From positions 1 through 63,943 of the forward strand of contig CAMCQH010000006.1 of assembly GCA_945877035.1 (NCBI GenBank): 63,943 nt of DNA. Direction: 5' to 3'. The position numbers were made by a program, and so were the translations under genes. The notes beneath the pieces are model-generated. The model saw nothing but the letters and a program-made list of their open reading frames with translations, was not told the DNA's origin and did no database searches. Of the stretch, positions 38,682 through 47,765 are shown in pieces. The DNA comes from an uncultured Clostridium sp. GTDB lineage: Bacteria; Bacillota; Clostridia; TANB77; CAG-508. Every line of letters begins with the position of its first letter. The stretch's first letter is position 1.

Positions 38682-40145
38682 ATGAGAAAATTAAAACAAA
38701 CCAAAGGTATAACACTAGTAGCATTAGTGATAACAATTATCATTCTATTGATATTGGCAGGAATTTCAATATCAGCATTAACAAACCAAGGATTATTTGG
38801 AAGAGCAAATGAAGCAAAAAGGGAGTCTGAAATAGCAAATATAAAAGAACAAATACAATTAGATATTTATGAAAAACAATTAGAACCACCATTGGGAAGC
38901 ATAACAGAAGAACAATTAGGAACAATATTAGGAAAGTATGGAACAGTAAATAAAGAAGATGGAAAAATAGTAGGAATAACAACAGGGAAAGGATATGAAA
39001 TATTGTTAAAAGATATCTATGGAGGCGGAACAGTAGCAGAGTCAGTTCCAGATGGAGCAATAGTAAATCCAGTTAATGATATAACAACATGGTTAAAAAC
39101 AGGTGAAATATCAAAACAATATTCATATACAACTATAGAACAAGTAATTGCAGATAGTACATGTACAGAAAGTTTAATGAATAATGAAAATGCTATGAAA
39201 TATCTTGCTCGTTCAACAGAATTTGCAAATGCAATATGTGCAAGTGAAACAACAATGACATATTTAGGACAGTCTACATATGTAGATAATACTGTGCTAA
39301 ATAGTGATGTTTGGGTGACTGCAATTAAAACATCGTCTTATAAATGGTCTGTACTTGAATTTCCAGTTTATCCGTGGGCTACTGCTTCCGATGAAGATAT
39401 AATAAAGATGATCAATGCATACTATGACGGAGATATAACTATTGACGATATAAAAACAAAAAATTCAGTTGGTGATACACGATCTGTTACATTATCTGCA
39501 ATGAAAGCAACAGGTGTAAGTGAGTCTCATAGAGAACAAATTGTACAATTTGTGATCGGTGATTTTGAACATGATGATTTGACAACTTCAATTAATGGGA
39601 AAACAAAAGCATGTATGACATTAATTCAGAAAGATTGTTTGATGGATGCAGCAAATCAATCAAATCCTACTAATGGTTCTGGTAATACAGAAAATGGATA
39701 TATAAATAGTACAATTACTAACGTAGGTAGTTGGAGAGATTGTGCAAGAAGAACTTGGTGTAACAACATTTATTTTAATTCATTACCTGAAAACATAAGG
39801 AATCTTATTAAGGAAGTTAAAAAGTTAACTTCTGCTGGAAGTAATAGTTCAACTATTGTAACGACTAATGATAAAATATTCTTAGCATCTGATATTGAAA
39901 TTTTAGGTACTTGCACGTATACTTTCTCGGGTGAAGGAACTCAGTATCAATATTATAAAAATTCTTCTGTAAATAGAATTAAATTGCCAACATGGGATAC
40001 ACGTGATACTAATATATATTTAACTAGATCACCGGTTAAAGGAAATTCTGCTCACTGGTGTATTATAAGTAGTTCAGGAGGTAGTTCTGCATCAGATTGG
40101 TTTGCTACAACAACTTTTGGTATATCTCCAAATTTTTGTATTTAA
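38682..40145 (+). CDS. Type IV pilin-like surface protein 3 with DUF6273 domain
   Basis: A 487-residue protein with the leader MRKLKQTKG and helix ITLVALVITIIILLILAGIS. Residues 45-207 are almost the same as in pilin 2 and end at NTVLNSDVW. The rest is a DUF6273 domain: PWATASDEDIIKMINAYYDG, VTLSAMKATGVSESHREQ, GSWRDCARRTWCNN, then IFLASDIEILG and a final LTRSPVKGN ... GISPNFCI. DUF6273 is a C-type-lectin-like domain found in phage and surface proteins. Base composition becomes less A-rich in this part. Likely displayed on the cell surface; ligand unknown. GAAAGGGG lies before the ATG. Confidence 0.8.
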   Translation: MRKLKQTKGITLVALVITIIILLILAGISISALTNQGLFGRANEAKRESEIANIKEQIQLDIYEKQLEPPLGSITEEQLGTILGKYGTVNKEDGKIVGITTGKGYEILLKDIYGGGTVAESVPDGAIVNPVNDITTWLKTGEISKQYSYTTIEQVIADSTCTESLMNNENAMKYLARSTEFANAICASETTMTYLGQSTYVDNTVLNSDVWVTAIKTSSYKWSVLEFPVYPWATASDEDIIKMINAYYDGDITIDDIKTKNSVGDTRSVTLSAMKATGVSESHREQIVQFVIGDFEHDDLTTSINGKTKACMTLIQKDCLMDAANQSNPTNGSGNTENGYINSTITNVGSWRDCARRTWCNNIYFNSLPENIRNLIKEVKKLTSAGSNSSTIVTTNDKIFLASDIEILGTCTYTFSGEGTQYQYYKNSSVNRIKLPTWDTRDTNIYLTRSPVKGNSAHWCIISSSGGSSASDWFATTTFGISPNFCI

Positions 40146-40203
40146 ACTACATTTTCACTATATTTGTTATCTGATTTGTTGTAGTTGATCAATTTTTTAC
40201 ATC

Positions 40204-40382
40204 ATCACTATTTTACACATTAACAGGATAGCTAGTTACTTATAACTTTACATTAAAAACACATATTCCATGAAAGGAGTTTTTTGACATACCTAACCTT
40301 GAAGCAAGAGTATTGAAACTTAGTAACTTTTGTATTAAATTGTTTCAGAACAGCAATGGTATAAGTGAATAAATAAGAAAAT
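40204..40382 (+). repeat. Downstream module of cassette 3 (copy B), related to 12687-12865
   Basis: A gap-free match to copy A. The conserved frame (40289-40372, PNLEARVLKLSNFCIKLF) again begins at ATA after AAAGGAG. The rest of 40146-40461 holds nothing else I can name. Confidence 0.75.
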
Positions 40383-40461
40383 TCAAAAAACACTTGTATA
40401 TTCCCAAAATCTGTGATATAAATATACTATAAAAATAAAGCTACAGAAAGGCGGAATTTTT

Positions 40462-41223
40462 GTGGAAGAAAATTTAGAAAAAGAAGTAAAAAAAGTGCTA
40501 GTAGTAGATGATGAGCAATCCATCAGAGAAGTACTAGTGTACAACTTAAAAAAAGAAGGATATGAAACACTAGAAGCAGGAGACGGAATAACAGCAGTAA
40601 ATATAGCATTAGAACAAAAACCAGATTTGATGCTATTAGATATAATGTTGCCAAAATTAGATGGACTATCAGTATGCAAAAGAGTAAAAAATTATTTAAA
40701 TATACCAATATTAATGTTAACAGCTAAAGACGCTGAAATAGATAAAATAGTAGGGCTTGAATTAGGAGCAGATGACTACATTACAAAACCATTTAGTGTA
40801 AGAGAACTAATGGCAAGAGTAAAAGCAAATTTAAGAAAAAATGAAATGTCAAATGTTCCAAAAGAAAGCGAAAATAATGCAAATGAATCCGAACCTGAAA
40901 TTGAAATCGATAATGATAGCAGAATCAAAGTAAATGACTTAGAATTAGATTTAGAAAAATTTGAAGTAAAAGTAAGGGGAGAAATTATAGATTTAACATT
41001 AAGAGAATTTGAAGTGCTAAAATTCTTAGCATCACAACCAGGACAAGTAATAACAAGAGAAACTTTATTAGAAAAAGTTTGGGGATATGAATATTTTGGA
41101 GATATAAGAACAGTAGATGTTACAGTAAGAAGAATAAGAGAAAAAATAGAAAAAGATACATCTGCACCCAAAATATTAATTACAAAAAGAGGAGTAGGAT
41201 ATTATATAGCAACAAAAAAATAA
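40462..41223 (+). CDS. OmpR/PhoB-family response regulator without adjacent kinase
   Basis: A 253-residue protein from a GTG start with AAAGGCGG upstream. Receiver domain: acidic pair DDEQ, phospho-acceptor in LLDIMLPKLDG, Lys in YITKPFSVREL. A long acidic linker (ESENNANESEPEIEID) joins it to a winged-helix DNA-binding domain (LREFEVLKFL, EKVWGYEYFGDIRTVDVTV). Its C-terminus resembles WalR/PhoP proteins. No histidine kinase follows; the kinase may be elsewhere. Confidence 0.88.
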   Translation: MEENLEKEVKKVLVVDDEQSIREVLVYNLKKEGYETLEAGDGITAVNIALEQKPDLMLLDIMLPKLDGLSVCKRVKNYLNIPILMLTAKDAEIDKIVGLELGADDYITKPFSVRELMARVKANLRKNEMSNVPKESENNANESEPEIEIDNDSRIKVNDLELDLEKFEVKVRGEIIDLTLREFEVLKFLASQPGQVITRETLLEKVWGYEYFGDIRTVDVTVRRIREKIEKDTSAPKILITKRGVGYYIATKK

Positions 41224-41232
41224 ATTTATATT

Positions 41233-41276
41233 GACCGCAAAACTCGAATAATGTCGAATTTTGCGGTCGATTTTTT
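41233..41276 (+). terminator. Terminator after the response regulator
   Basis: GACCGCAAAACTCGA pairs with TCGAATTTTGCGGTC, followed by GATTTTTTG. Confidence 0.9.
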
Positions 41277-41296
41277 GACAAAAATTGAAAAAATTA

Positions 41297-41325
41297 TTGA
41301 CATGATAAAAATAAGAGGCTATAAT
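41297..41325 (+). promoter_or_regulatory. Consensus promoter of the Rpn gene
   Basis: TTGACA and TATAAT with a 17-bp spacer, about 120 bp before the start codon. Confidence 0.8.
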
Positions 41326-41445
41326 CTATCTAAATTTTAAATCAAAAAAATTTTTAAATCAAGTTTTAAGTAATTTTATAATTAGATCTAATTAAAAATC
41401 CACACGAAAGAAATAATAATAATTTGGAGGTGAAAATATCAAAAA

Positions 41446-42081
41446 ATGAATAGAAAATTTATTTCAAACAGCAACTATGTACTCAGAAAAATCCTAAATA
41501 ATGAGGCTTATTTAGAGATTCTGAAAGACTTTATAGAAGCAATTTTAGATATGACAATAAAAGACATTGAATTAAATTCGTACTTAGGAGAAAAGGCGCA
41601 ATACTTACCAAAAGAAGAAAATTTTGGAATTGCAGATGTAAGAATAAGGACAAATGAAAATGAAGAAATGAATATAGGAATACAATTTATAGATGGTATT
41701 TATGTACAAACAAAAATGTTAATGTATTATGCGCAAATACATTTAAACCAATTAGAATATGATGAAAAAAGAGAATTTGCAAAAACAATAACAATAAATT
41801 TATTAGATTTTAAATATTTTTCATCACAAGGATATGACAAAGTAATAAAAATAAAAACAAATGAAGGAAATATAAACTTAGAAGAATTGGAAATGTATGT
41901 AATAGAATTACCAAAATTTACAATTGAGGACCCGAATAATATGACAAAAAAAGAAGAATGGATCGCATATCTAAAAGGATGTGAAAATAAAGTATTAGAA
42001 AAAATAAAAAATAATAACAAAAATATAGCATTATTAGATGAACTAGCAGAAAAATACTGGCTTGAAGAAAAAATGGAATAA
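41446..42081 (+). CDS. Rpn family nuclease/putative transposase, shortened
   Basis: A 211-residue protein with PD-(D/E)XK features: ADVRIRTNENEEMNIGIQF carries the Asp and the Glu-x-Ile-type motif, then YYAQIHLNQLEYDEKREFAKTI and INLLDF. Family members usually run to 280-300 residues with a GKxEGxxxG tail; here the end is ALLDELAEKYWLEEKME, so the tail seen in the gene at 1-449 is missing. GGAGGTG lies 13 nt before the ATG. Confidence 0.75.
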   Translation: MNRKFISNSNYVLRKILNNEAYLEILKDFIEAILDMTIKDIELNSYLGEKAQYLPKEENFGIADVRIRTNENEEMNIGIQFIDGIYVQTKMLMYYAQIHLNQLEYDEKREFAKTITINLLDFKYFSSQGYDKVIKIKTNEGNINLEELEMYVIELPKFTIEDPNNMTKKEEWIAYLKGCENKVLEKIKNNNKNIALLDELAEKYWLEEKME

Positions 42082-42102
42082 GAGGGAATAAAATCCCTCT
42101 TA
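42080..42102. terminator. Hairpin between the Rpn gene and the SpoVD-like gene
   Basis: TAAGAGGGA and TCCCTCTTA form a 9-bp stem at the Rpn stop codon; an AT-rich stem follows. Confidence 0.6.
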
Positions 42103-42139
42103 TGATATATAATATTAGTTATTTATAAAAACTAATATA

Positions 42140-44401
42140 TTATTTTTTAAAAGTAACCTTTACAACAGTACCAGCATCAACATTAGAGCCTTTTGGAGGA
42201 TCTTGAGATACTACTGTACCAGAGCCTTCTATTTCAATATTTAAATTAGCATTTTTCAACTCTGTTGTCGCCTGATATTTACTCTTACCCGTAAGGTCAG
42301 GAACAGTAGTAGAAGTTCTTGTATCTTGGTCATACAACATTATTATAGATCCTGAAGATAAAGCTACACCAGGCTTTGGAACTTGGTCTACAACAAGATT
42401 GCTATTTTTATCATTAGAAGTAGAAATTTTAGTTGTAAATCCTTTTTCTTGAAGAATCTTTTCAGCCTCTGTAATTGTTTTATTTCTTATTTCAGGAACA
42501 GTAATTAAATCCTCATCTTCTGTTGAATCAGCATCTGAAGGAATACCTAAAAGAGGTAAAATTTCAGATAACATTTGAGAAACAACAGGACCAGCTAATG
42601 TACCACCTTGATGATTATTCTTTGGAGGCTTATACAAATTAAGTAATAATACAACTTGTGTATTTTCAACAGGAGAAATAGCAACATATGTAGCAACATA
42701 TCCATCTATATCTTCTCTACCAGGCATTGGCTCAGAAGTACCTGTTTTTCCGCCCACAGTATAACCAGTTACACCACCTCTCCAACCAGTACCATCTTCT
42801 ACAACAGATTGCATCATATCTTTTACTTTTGAGGCAGTATCTGAAGAAATAACTTGTCTAACTTCTTCAGTATCAATTTCTGTTACAGCACCTGTATCTG
42901 TATTAGTAACAGATTTTACAATTCTAGGCTTCATTAAAACACCATCATTTGCAATTGCAGATATAGCAGTAATCATTTGTAAAGGAGTAATACTAAACCT
43001 TTGACCGAAAGACATTGTAGCTCTTTCAACAGAGCCTACATTATTTTCATCCCAAAATGATGACTCTGCTTCCCCAAGTAAATCAACACCAGTTTTATCA
43101 AAAAATCCAAAAGCTTTATAATATTTGTATAAAGTTGATGTACCAATTCTGCTTCCTAGTTGTATAAAAGCAGGGTTACAAGAATTCTCTAAAGCATGTC
43201 TTAAATCTTGAGAAGCATGAGAACCATCAGTTTTCCAACAGTTTATTCTTCGACCATCAACAATTTCATAACCAGGACATTTAAAATCTCCTGCTACATC
43301 AGTACCAGTAATATTTTCTTCCAAAGCAGCAGAAGCAGTAATTAACTTAAATACAGAACCAGGTTCATACAATTCTTGAACAGACTTATTAGACCACATT
43401 TTATAAATTGCATCTACTTTTCCTTGAGAATCCAAAGAATCATAAGTTTTAGCAACATACTCATTAGGTGTAAATGGATTATTTAAATCATAATTAGGAT
43501 ATGTAGCCATTGCTAATATATCACCAGTTTTTGGATCCATTACGATACAATTTCCACCATTTTCAACATTATTATCATCTACAGCTTGTTTTAAATATTT
43601 TTCAACAATCTTTTGAATATTTAAATCAATTGTAAGAGTTAAGTCACTACCATTTTCAGCAGGAATATAAGTTTCTTCTGCATTTGGAATTTCTTTTTGA
43701 CTGCCACTCTTTGCACTTACAATTTTGCCAGGAGTACCAGATAATATAGAATCCCATTTACATTCAATACCAGATAAACCTTGATTATCACTACCACAAG
43801 AACCTATTACCTGAGATAATACAGTATTATGAGGGTAGTATCTTTTTGTATCTTCATCTATATTTATACCAACATAAACATCATTATCCTTCATCCAAGT
43901 TTTTAATTTATCAACTTTATCTTTTTCAACTTTTTTAGCAATTGTTTCTACTTGAGAATCACTATTAACCTTAGCCAAAGCTTCTTCATAATCTAATTCA
44001 AATATCTCAGAAAAAGCTTTAGCGAATTTTTCTTTTAACTCTTTAGTCTTTTCAGAATCTTTGCTTGAATCCTTAATTTTAGCAGGGTTAATAGTTATTG
44101 TATCAACAGCAGCACTTGTGGCAAGAACTCTTCCTTTGGAATCATATATATCGCCTCTTTTTGGACTAATAATTTGATTTATTGACTGTTGATTATACGC
44201 AAGTTCCTTTAAATAACTACCTTCTACAAATTGAAGAAATCCAAGTCTTCCTAATAATAAAACAAAAATTAACACTACAATTATAAAGATCAACTTTAAT
44301 TTCTTAATAGATATACCGGTTTGAGATTTTAAATTTATAATTTTTGTATTCTCTTTATTAGTTACTTTTTTATTTTTTTTACTACTCAATATTTTCACCA
44401 C
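42140..44401 (-). CDS. SpoVD-like penicillin-binding protein with two PASTA domains
   Basis: A 753-residue class B PBP. One transmembrane helix (about 34-56), a dimerisation domain starting SPKRGDIYDSKGRVLA, then the transpeptidase with the active-site Ser in YEPGSVFKLIT, SCN in ENSCNPAF and KTGTSEPMPG. Two PASTA domains close the protein (VPEIRNKTITEAEKIL and VPDLTGKSKYQATTEL). PASTA-bearing PBPs of this type are SpoVD (spore cortex) or FtsI-like division proteins. It is not in a dcw cluster here, so which of the two is uncertain. Confidence 0.9.
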   Translation of the reverse strand: MVKILSSKKNKKVTNKENTKIINLKSQTGISIKKLKLIFIIVVLIFVLLLGRLGFLQFVEGSYLKELAYNQQSINQIISPKRGDIYDSKGRVLATSAAVDTITINPAKIKDSSKDSEKTKELKEKFAKAFSEIFELDYEEALAKVNSDSQVETIAKKVEKDKVDKLKTWMKDNDVYVGINIDEDTKRYYPHNTVLSQVIGSCGSDNQGLSGIECKWDSILSGTPGKIVSAKSGSQKEIPNAEETYIPAENGSDLTLTIDLNIQKIVEKYLKQAVDDNNVENGGNCIVMDPKTGDILAMATYPNYDLNNPFTPNEYVAKTYDSLDSQGKVDAIYKMWSNKSVQELYEPGSVFKLITASAALEENITGTDVAGDFKCPGYEIVDGRRINCWKTDGSHASQDLRHALENSCNPAFIQLGSRIGTSTLYKYYKAFGFFDKTGVDLLGEAESSFWDENNVGSVERATMSFGQRFSITPLQMITAISAIANDGVLMKPRIVKSVTNTDTGAVTEIDTEEVRQVISSDTASKVKDMMQSVVEDGTGWRGGVTGYTVGGKTGTSEPMPGREDIDGYVATYVAISPVENTQVVLLLNLYKPPKNNHQGGTLAGPVVSQMLSEILPLLGIPSDADSTEDEDLITVPEIRNKTITEAEKILQEKGFTTKISTSNDKNSNLVVDQVPKPGVALSSGSIIMLYDQDTRTSTTVPDLTGKSKYQATTELKNANLNIEIEGSGTVVSQDPPKGSNVDAGTVVKVTFKK

Positions 44402-44474
44402 TCTTTTGTTTAAACAATTTTTACATTAACATTTTATATTAAAGTATCTTAAAAATCAATAAATTTATAAAAAA

Positions 44475-44674
44475 TTGTTACTATTCACAGCTAAACAAAA
44501 CTTAAAGTCCGCGCAGGGTAATAGTTATTAATTAAACGAAGTCCTCGTGGGGACCAATAGATACTGTTAAATGCGTTAGCATTGTTACAGTATCAGTGGG
44601 AAGGACTGAGTATAATTAATAACTATTACCCGTTGCAGGACAATACAAATTTTAATAGCTGTAAATAGTAACAA
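44475..44674. repeat. 200-bp nested inverted repeat (MITE-like or structured RNA)
   Basis: Outer arms TTGTTACTATTCACAGCT (44475-44492) and AGCTGTAAATAGTAACAA (44657-44674) match at 17 of 18 positions. A second pair, 44516-44534 and 44613-44631 (GGGTAATAGTTATTAATTA and its complement), is perfect over 19 bp. Inside are GATACTGT/ACAGTATC with AATGC/GCATT, and GTCC/GGAC. It lies between divergent genes. Confidence 0.8.
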
Positions 44675-44699
44675 AATACTAATTTATAGGGAGGAAATT

Positions 44700-46238
44700 A
44701 TGATATCAAATATTAAAACAATTTCTTTAAATGGAATAGATGGAAACTTAGTGGAGGTTCAAACTGATATTGCAGGAGGATTACCGAATATTGAAATTGT
44801 CGGACTTCCAGACATAAGTGTTAAAGAATCAAAAGAAAGAATAAAAACAGCAATTAAAAATTCAGAAATAGAATTTCCAAGCAGAAAAATTGTAATAAAT
44901 TTAGCACCTGCAAGTACTAGAAAAGAAGGAACAAGCTATGATTTACCAATAGCAGTAGGGATTTTACAAGCACTAGGAGAAATAATAGAAGATGATTTAG
45001 AAAACACAATATTTATAGGAGAACTATCATTAGATGGAAAAATAAACAGAATAAATGGTGTTTTACCTATGTGTATTGAAGCAATGAATTTAGGAATAAA
45101 AAGAGTAATTTTACCAAAATCAAATGAAAGAGAAGCATCTGTTATAAAAAATTTAGAAATAATAGGAGTTAAAAATTTAAGAGAAGTAGTTGATTATTTA
45201 AATAAAAATATTGAAATAAATCCAACTAAAATAGACATTTTAAAAGAATTCAATAAAAAAGATAAACACGATTTAGATTTTAGCGAAGTAAAAGGACAAG
45301 AAAATGTAAAAAGAGCATTAGAAATTGCAGCAGCAGGAGGACACAACTGCCTTTTAATTGGTCCACCAGGCTCTGGAAAAACAATGATTGCAAGAAGAAT
45401 TCCAACAATATTACCAGATTTAACATTTGAAGAAGCTTTGGAAGTAACAAAAATACATAGTATATCAGGAATGTTAGATAATGATATAGGAATAGTAACA
45501 AAAAGACCATTTAGAAGTCCACATCACACTATATCACCAACCTCTATGATAGGAGGAGGAAAAATCCCAAAACCAGGTGAAATAAGTTTATCACATAATG
45601 GAGTATTATTTTTAGATGAGTTACCTGAATTTAATAGAAACACATTAGAAGTTTTAAGAGGTCCATTAGAAGATAGAAATGTAACAATATCAAGACTGTA
45701 TTCAAAAGTAATATATCCATCAAACTTTATGCTAATTGCAAGTATGAACCCATGCCCATGTGGATATTATGGAAGCACAGAAAAAGAATGTCAATGTTCA
45801 AAAATGGCAATAGAAAAATATTTAAATAGAATTAGTGGACCATTATTAGATAGAATTGATTTACATGTTGAAGTAAAACCAGTAAAATATCAAAAATTAG
45901 ACTCGGCTAATAAAGTTGAGAGTTCAAACGAAATAAAAGAAAGAGTAAATAAAGCTAGAATAATACAATTTTTGAGATATAAAGATGCAAATATATTTTC
46001 AAATTCTGAATTGACACCAAAAATGATAGAAAAATATTGCGTGTTAAATCAGGAATGCAAACAAATATTAGAATTAGCATTTAATAAATTAGGATTAAGT
46101 GCAAGAGCATATTCAAGAATTTTAAAAGTTGCTAGAACAATAGCAGATTTAGATGAAAAACAAAATATAGAAAAACAGCATTTGCTAGAAGCAATTCAAT
46201 ATAGAAGTTTAGATAGAAAATATGGTGATAAATTTTGA
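44700..46238 (+). CDS. comM: ComM/YifB Mg-chelatase-like AAA+ ATPase
   Basis: A 512-residue protein with a Lon-protease-like N-terminal domain (GLPNIEIVGLPDISVKES), Walker A GPPGSGKTMIARR (about 220-232), the RSPHHTISPTSMIGGG insert and a C-terminal Mg-chelatase domain with a Cys cluster (NPCPCGYYG). ComM homologues are helicases that extend heteroduplexes in natural transformation. GGGAGG precedes the ATG. Its TGA overlaps the TTG start of dprA, so the two are coupled. Confidence 0.93.
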   Translation: MISNIKTISLNGIDGNLVEVQTDIAGGLPNIEIVGLPDISVKESKERIKTAIKNSEIEFPSRKIVINLAPASTRKEGTSYDLPIAVGILQALGEIIEDDLENTIFIGELSLDGKINRINGVLPMCIEAMNLGIKRVILPKSNEREASVIKNLEIIGVKNLREVVDYLNKNIEINPTKIDILKEFNKKDKHDLDFSEVKGQENVKRALEIAAAGGHNCLLIGPPGSGKTMIARRIPTILPDLTFEEALEVTKIHSISGMLDNDIGIVTKRPFRSPHHTISPTSMIGGGKIPKPGEISLSHNGVLFLDELPEFNRNTLEVLRGPLEDRNVTISRLYSKVIYPSNFMLIASMNPCPCGYYGSTEKECQCSKMAIEKYLNRISGPLLDRIDLHVEVKPVKYQKLDSANKVESSNEIKERVNKARIIQFLRYKDANIFSNSELTPKMIEKYCVLNQECKQILELAFNKLGLSARAYSRILKVARTIADLDEKQNIEKQHLLEAIQYRSLDRKYGDKF

Positions 46239-47110
46239 TAAAAATAACAGTAGAAGATAATAATTATCCAGAACAATTAAGAAAAATAGAAAATCCACCA
46301 AAACAGTTGTATTTAGAAGGAAATACAAAATTATTAGATACACCGGGAATAGCGATAATTGGATCAAGAACATGTACAAAATATGGAGAAAAATTTGCAA
46401 AAAAATTTGCTAAAAAATTAAGTATATATGGACTAACAATAATAAGTGGAATGGCAATAGGCATAGACAGTTTTGCACATATTGGATGTATAGAAGGTAC
46501 AGGAAAAACAATAGCAGTATTACCAAGTGGATTAAATAAAATTTATCCACAAGAAAATGAAAAATTGTTGAAAACCATACTAGAAAATGGCGGATTAATA
46601 ATAACAGAATATGAAGAAAATGAAGAAGCAAATTCAAAAAAATTTTTAGAAAGAAATAGAATTGTAAGTGGATTAGCAATAGGAACTCTAGTAGTGGAAG
46701 GAGGATATAGAAGTGGTACAAGTGTAACAGCAAATTTAGCTAAATCACAAGGAAAAAAAGTATTTTGCATACCATCAAGTTTAGAAAATAAAAAAGGAAT
46801 AACACCAAATAAATTAATCAAAGAAGGAGCGTTTTTAGTAACAGAAGTTGAAGATATTATAAACCAATATCCAGAGATAAATTTTAAAAGGCAAGGATTC
46901 GAACAAATAGAGAAAAAAGATGAGTCTGTGGAAAATGAATATAAAGAAGTTTATAATGCTCTAAAATATGAAAAGGAGCTTCATATAAATGAAATAGCTA
47001 AAATAGTAAATTTAAGTATAAATGAAGTAAGCTATAAATTAATGATGCTTGAATTACAAGATAAGATTGTATCACTTCCAGGAAATAATTATAGAAAGGT
47101 TGAAAAATAA
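46235..47110 (+). CDS. dprA: DNA-processing protein DprA
   Basis: A 291-residue protein with the Rossmann-like DprA fold: AIIGSRTCTKYG, SGMAIGIDSFAHIGCIEGTGKTIAVLPSG (in parts), FLERNRIVSGLA and VVEGGYRSGT, then a C-terminal winged helix (LHINEIAKIVNLSINEVSY). It loads RecA on incoming single-stranded DNA. The TTG start overlaps the comM stop (TTGA). Confidence 0.95.
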   Translation: MIKITVEDNNYPEQLRKIENPPKQLYLEGNTKLLDTPGIAIIGSRTCTKYGEKFAKKFAKKLSIYGLTIISGMAIGIDSFAHIGCIEGTGKTIAVLPSGLNKIYPQENEKLLKTILENGGLIITEYEENEEANSKKFLERNRIVSGLAIGTLVVEGGYRSGTSVTANLAKSQGKKVFCIPSSLENKKGITPNKLIKEGAFLVTEVEDIINQYPEINFKRQGFEQIEKKDESVENEYKEVYNALKYEKELHINEIAKIVNLSINEVSYKLMMLELQDKIVSLPGNNYRKVEK

Positions 47111-47259
47111 TTACAATTTTCGCTGCATCAAATTTCATTTAAAACGCGGTTACATACAATGCGTATGCACCCTTGCCTTTTAAATAAAATTTTCCTTGCC
47201 AAAATTTAATTCTTTTTCAACTGGATTTGTGCATTAAAGAAGGAATGAAATTAGAAATG
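47098..47259 (+). repeat. dprA-yraN junction: repeat interrupted by a 92-bp insert, related to 59791-59857
   Basis: 47098-47120 and 47213-47259 match the continuous sequence 59791-59857. Between them, 47121-47212 holds an insert with imperfect inverted arms AAATTTCATTTAAAA and TTTTAAATAAAATTT. Confidence 0.7.
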
Positions 47260-47622
47260 AAAACAAATATGCATATAAAAAAGGAATTAGGAAATATTGG
47301 AGAACAAATAGCGGTAGAATATTTAGAAAAAAATAACTATCAAATTTTAAAAAGAAATTTCTATTGTAAACAGGGAGAAATAGATATAATTGCAAAAGAA
47401 AGCCAAGAAATTGTTTTTATTGAAGTAAAAACAAGAAGTAGTATAGATTTTGGACAACCATCAGAAGCAGTAAATAAGATAAAACAAAAACATATGTATA
47501 GAACAGCACAATATTTTTTGTATAAATCAAATTGCATAAATAATTTTATTAGATTTGATGTTATTGAAGTTTTAATTGAAAATGGGAAATTTAATGTAAA
47601 TCATATAAAGCAGATAATATAA
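47257..47622 (+). CDS. YraN/UPF0102 family endonuclease-like protein
   Basis: A 121-residue protein of the Holliday junction resolvase-like fold: KKELGNIGEQIAVEYLEKN, then QGEIDIIAKESQEIVFIEVKTR with the D-(E)xK active-site set, and RFDVIEVL. Function is unproven. AAGAAGG is 12-13 nt before the ATG at 47257; the ATG at 47245 is too close to it. Third gene of the comM-dprA-yraN group, typical of Firmicutes. Confidence 0.88.
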   Translation: MKTNMHIKKELGNIGEQIAVEYLEKNNYQILKRNFYCKQGEIDIIAKESQEIVFIEVKTRSSIDFGQPSEAVNKIKQKHMYRTAQYFLYKSNCINNFIRFDVIEVLIENGKFNVNHIKQII

Positions 47623-47765
47623 ATGCTGTGTAAAATTTTAAACCCACCGAATTCGATGGATTTAAAAAAGAGGCAGGATATATACATATATTAAAACAAA
47701 CTATACTTGAACATCAAAGAAAAAATTGCTATAATAAAAATATAAAAAACTAGAAGGAGCTAGAG

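Noticed and set aside
39990-40145. DGR variable region at the end of pilin 3
   Set aside because: The DUF6273 end is complete, but adenine is not clearly depleted there, unlike in pilin 1.
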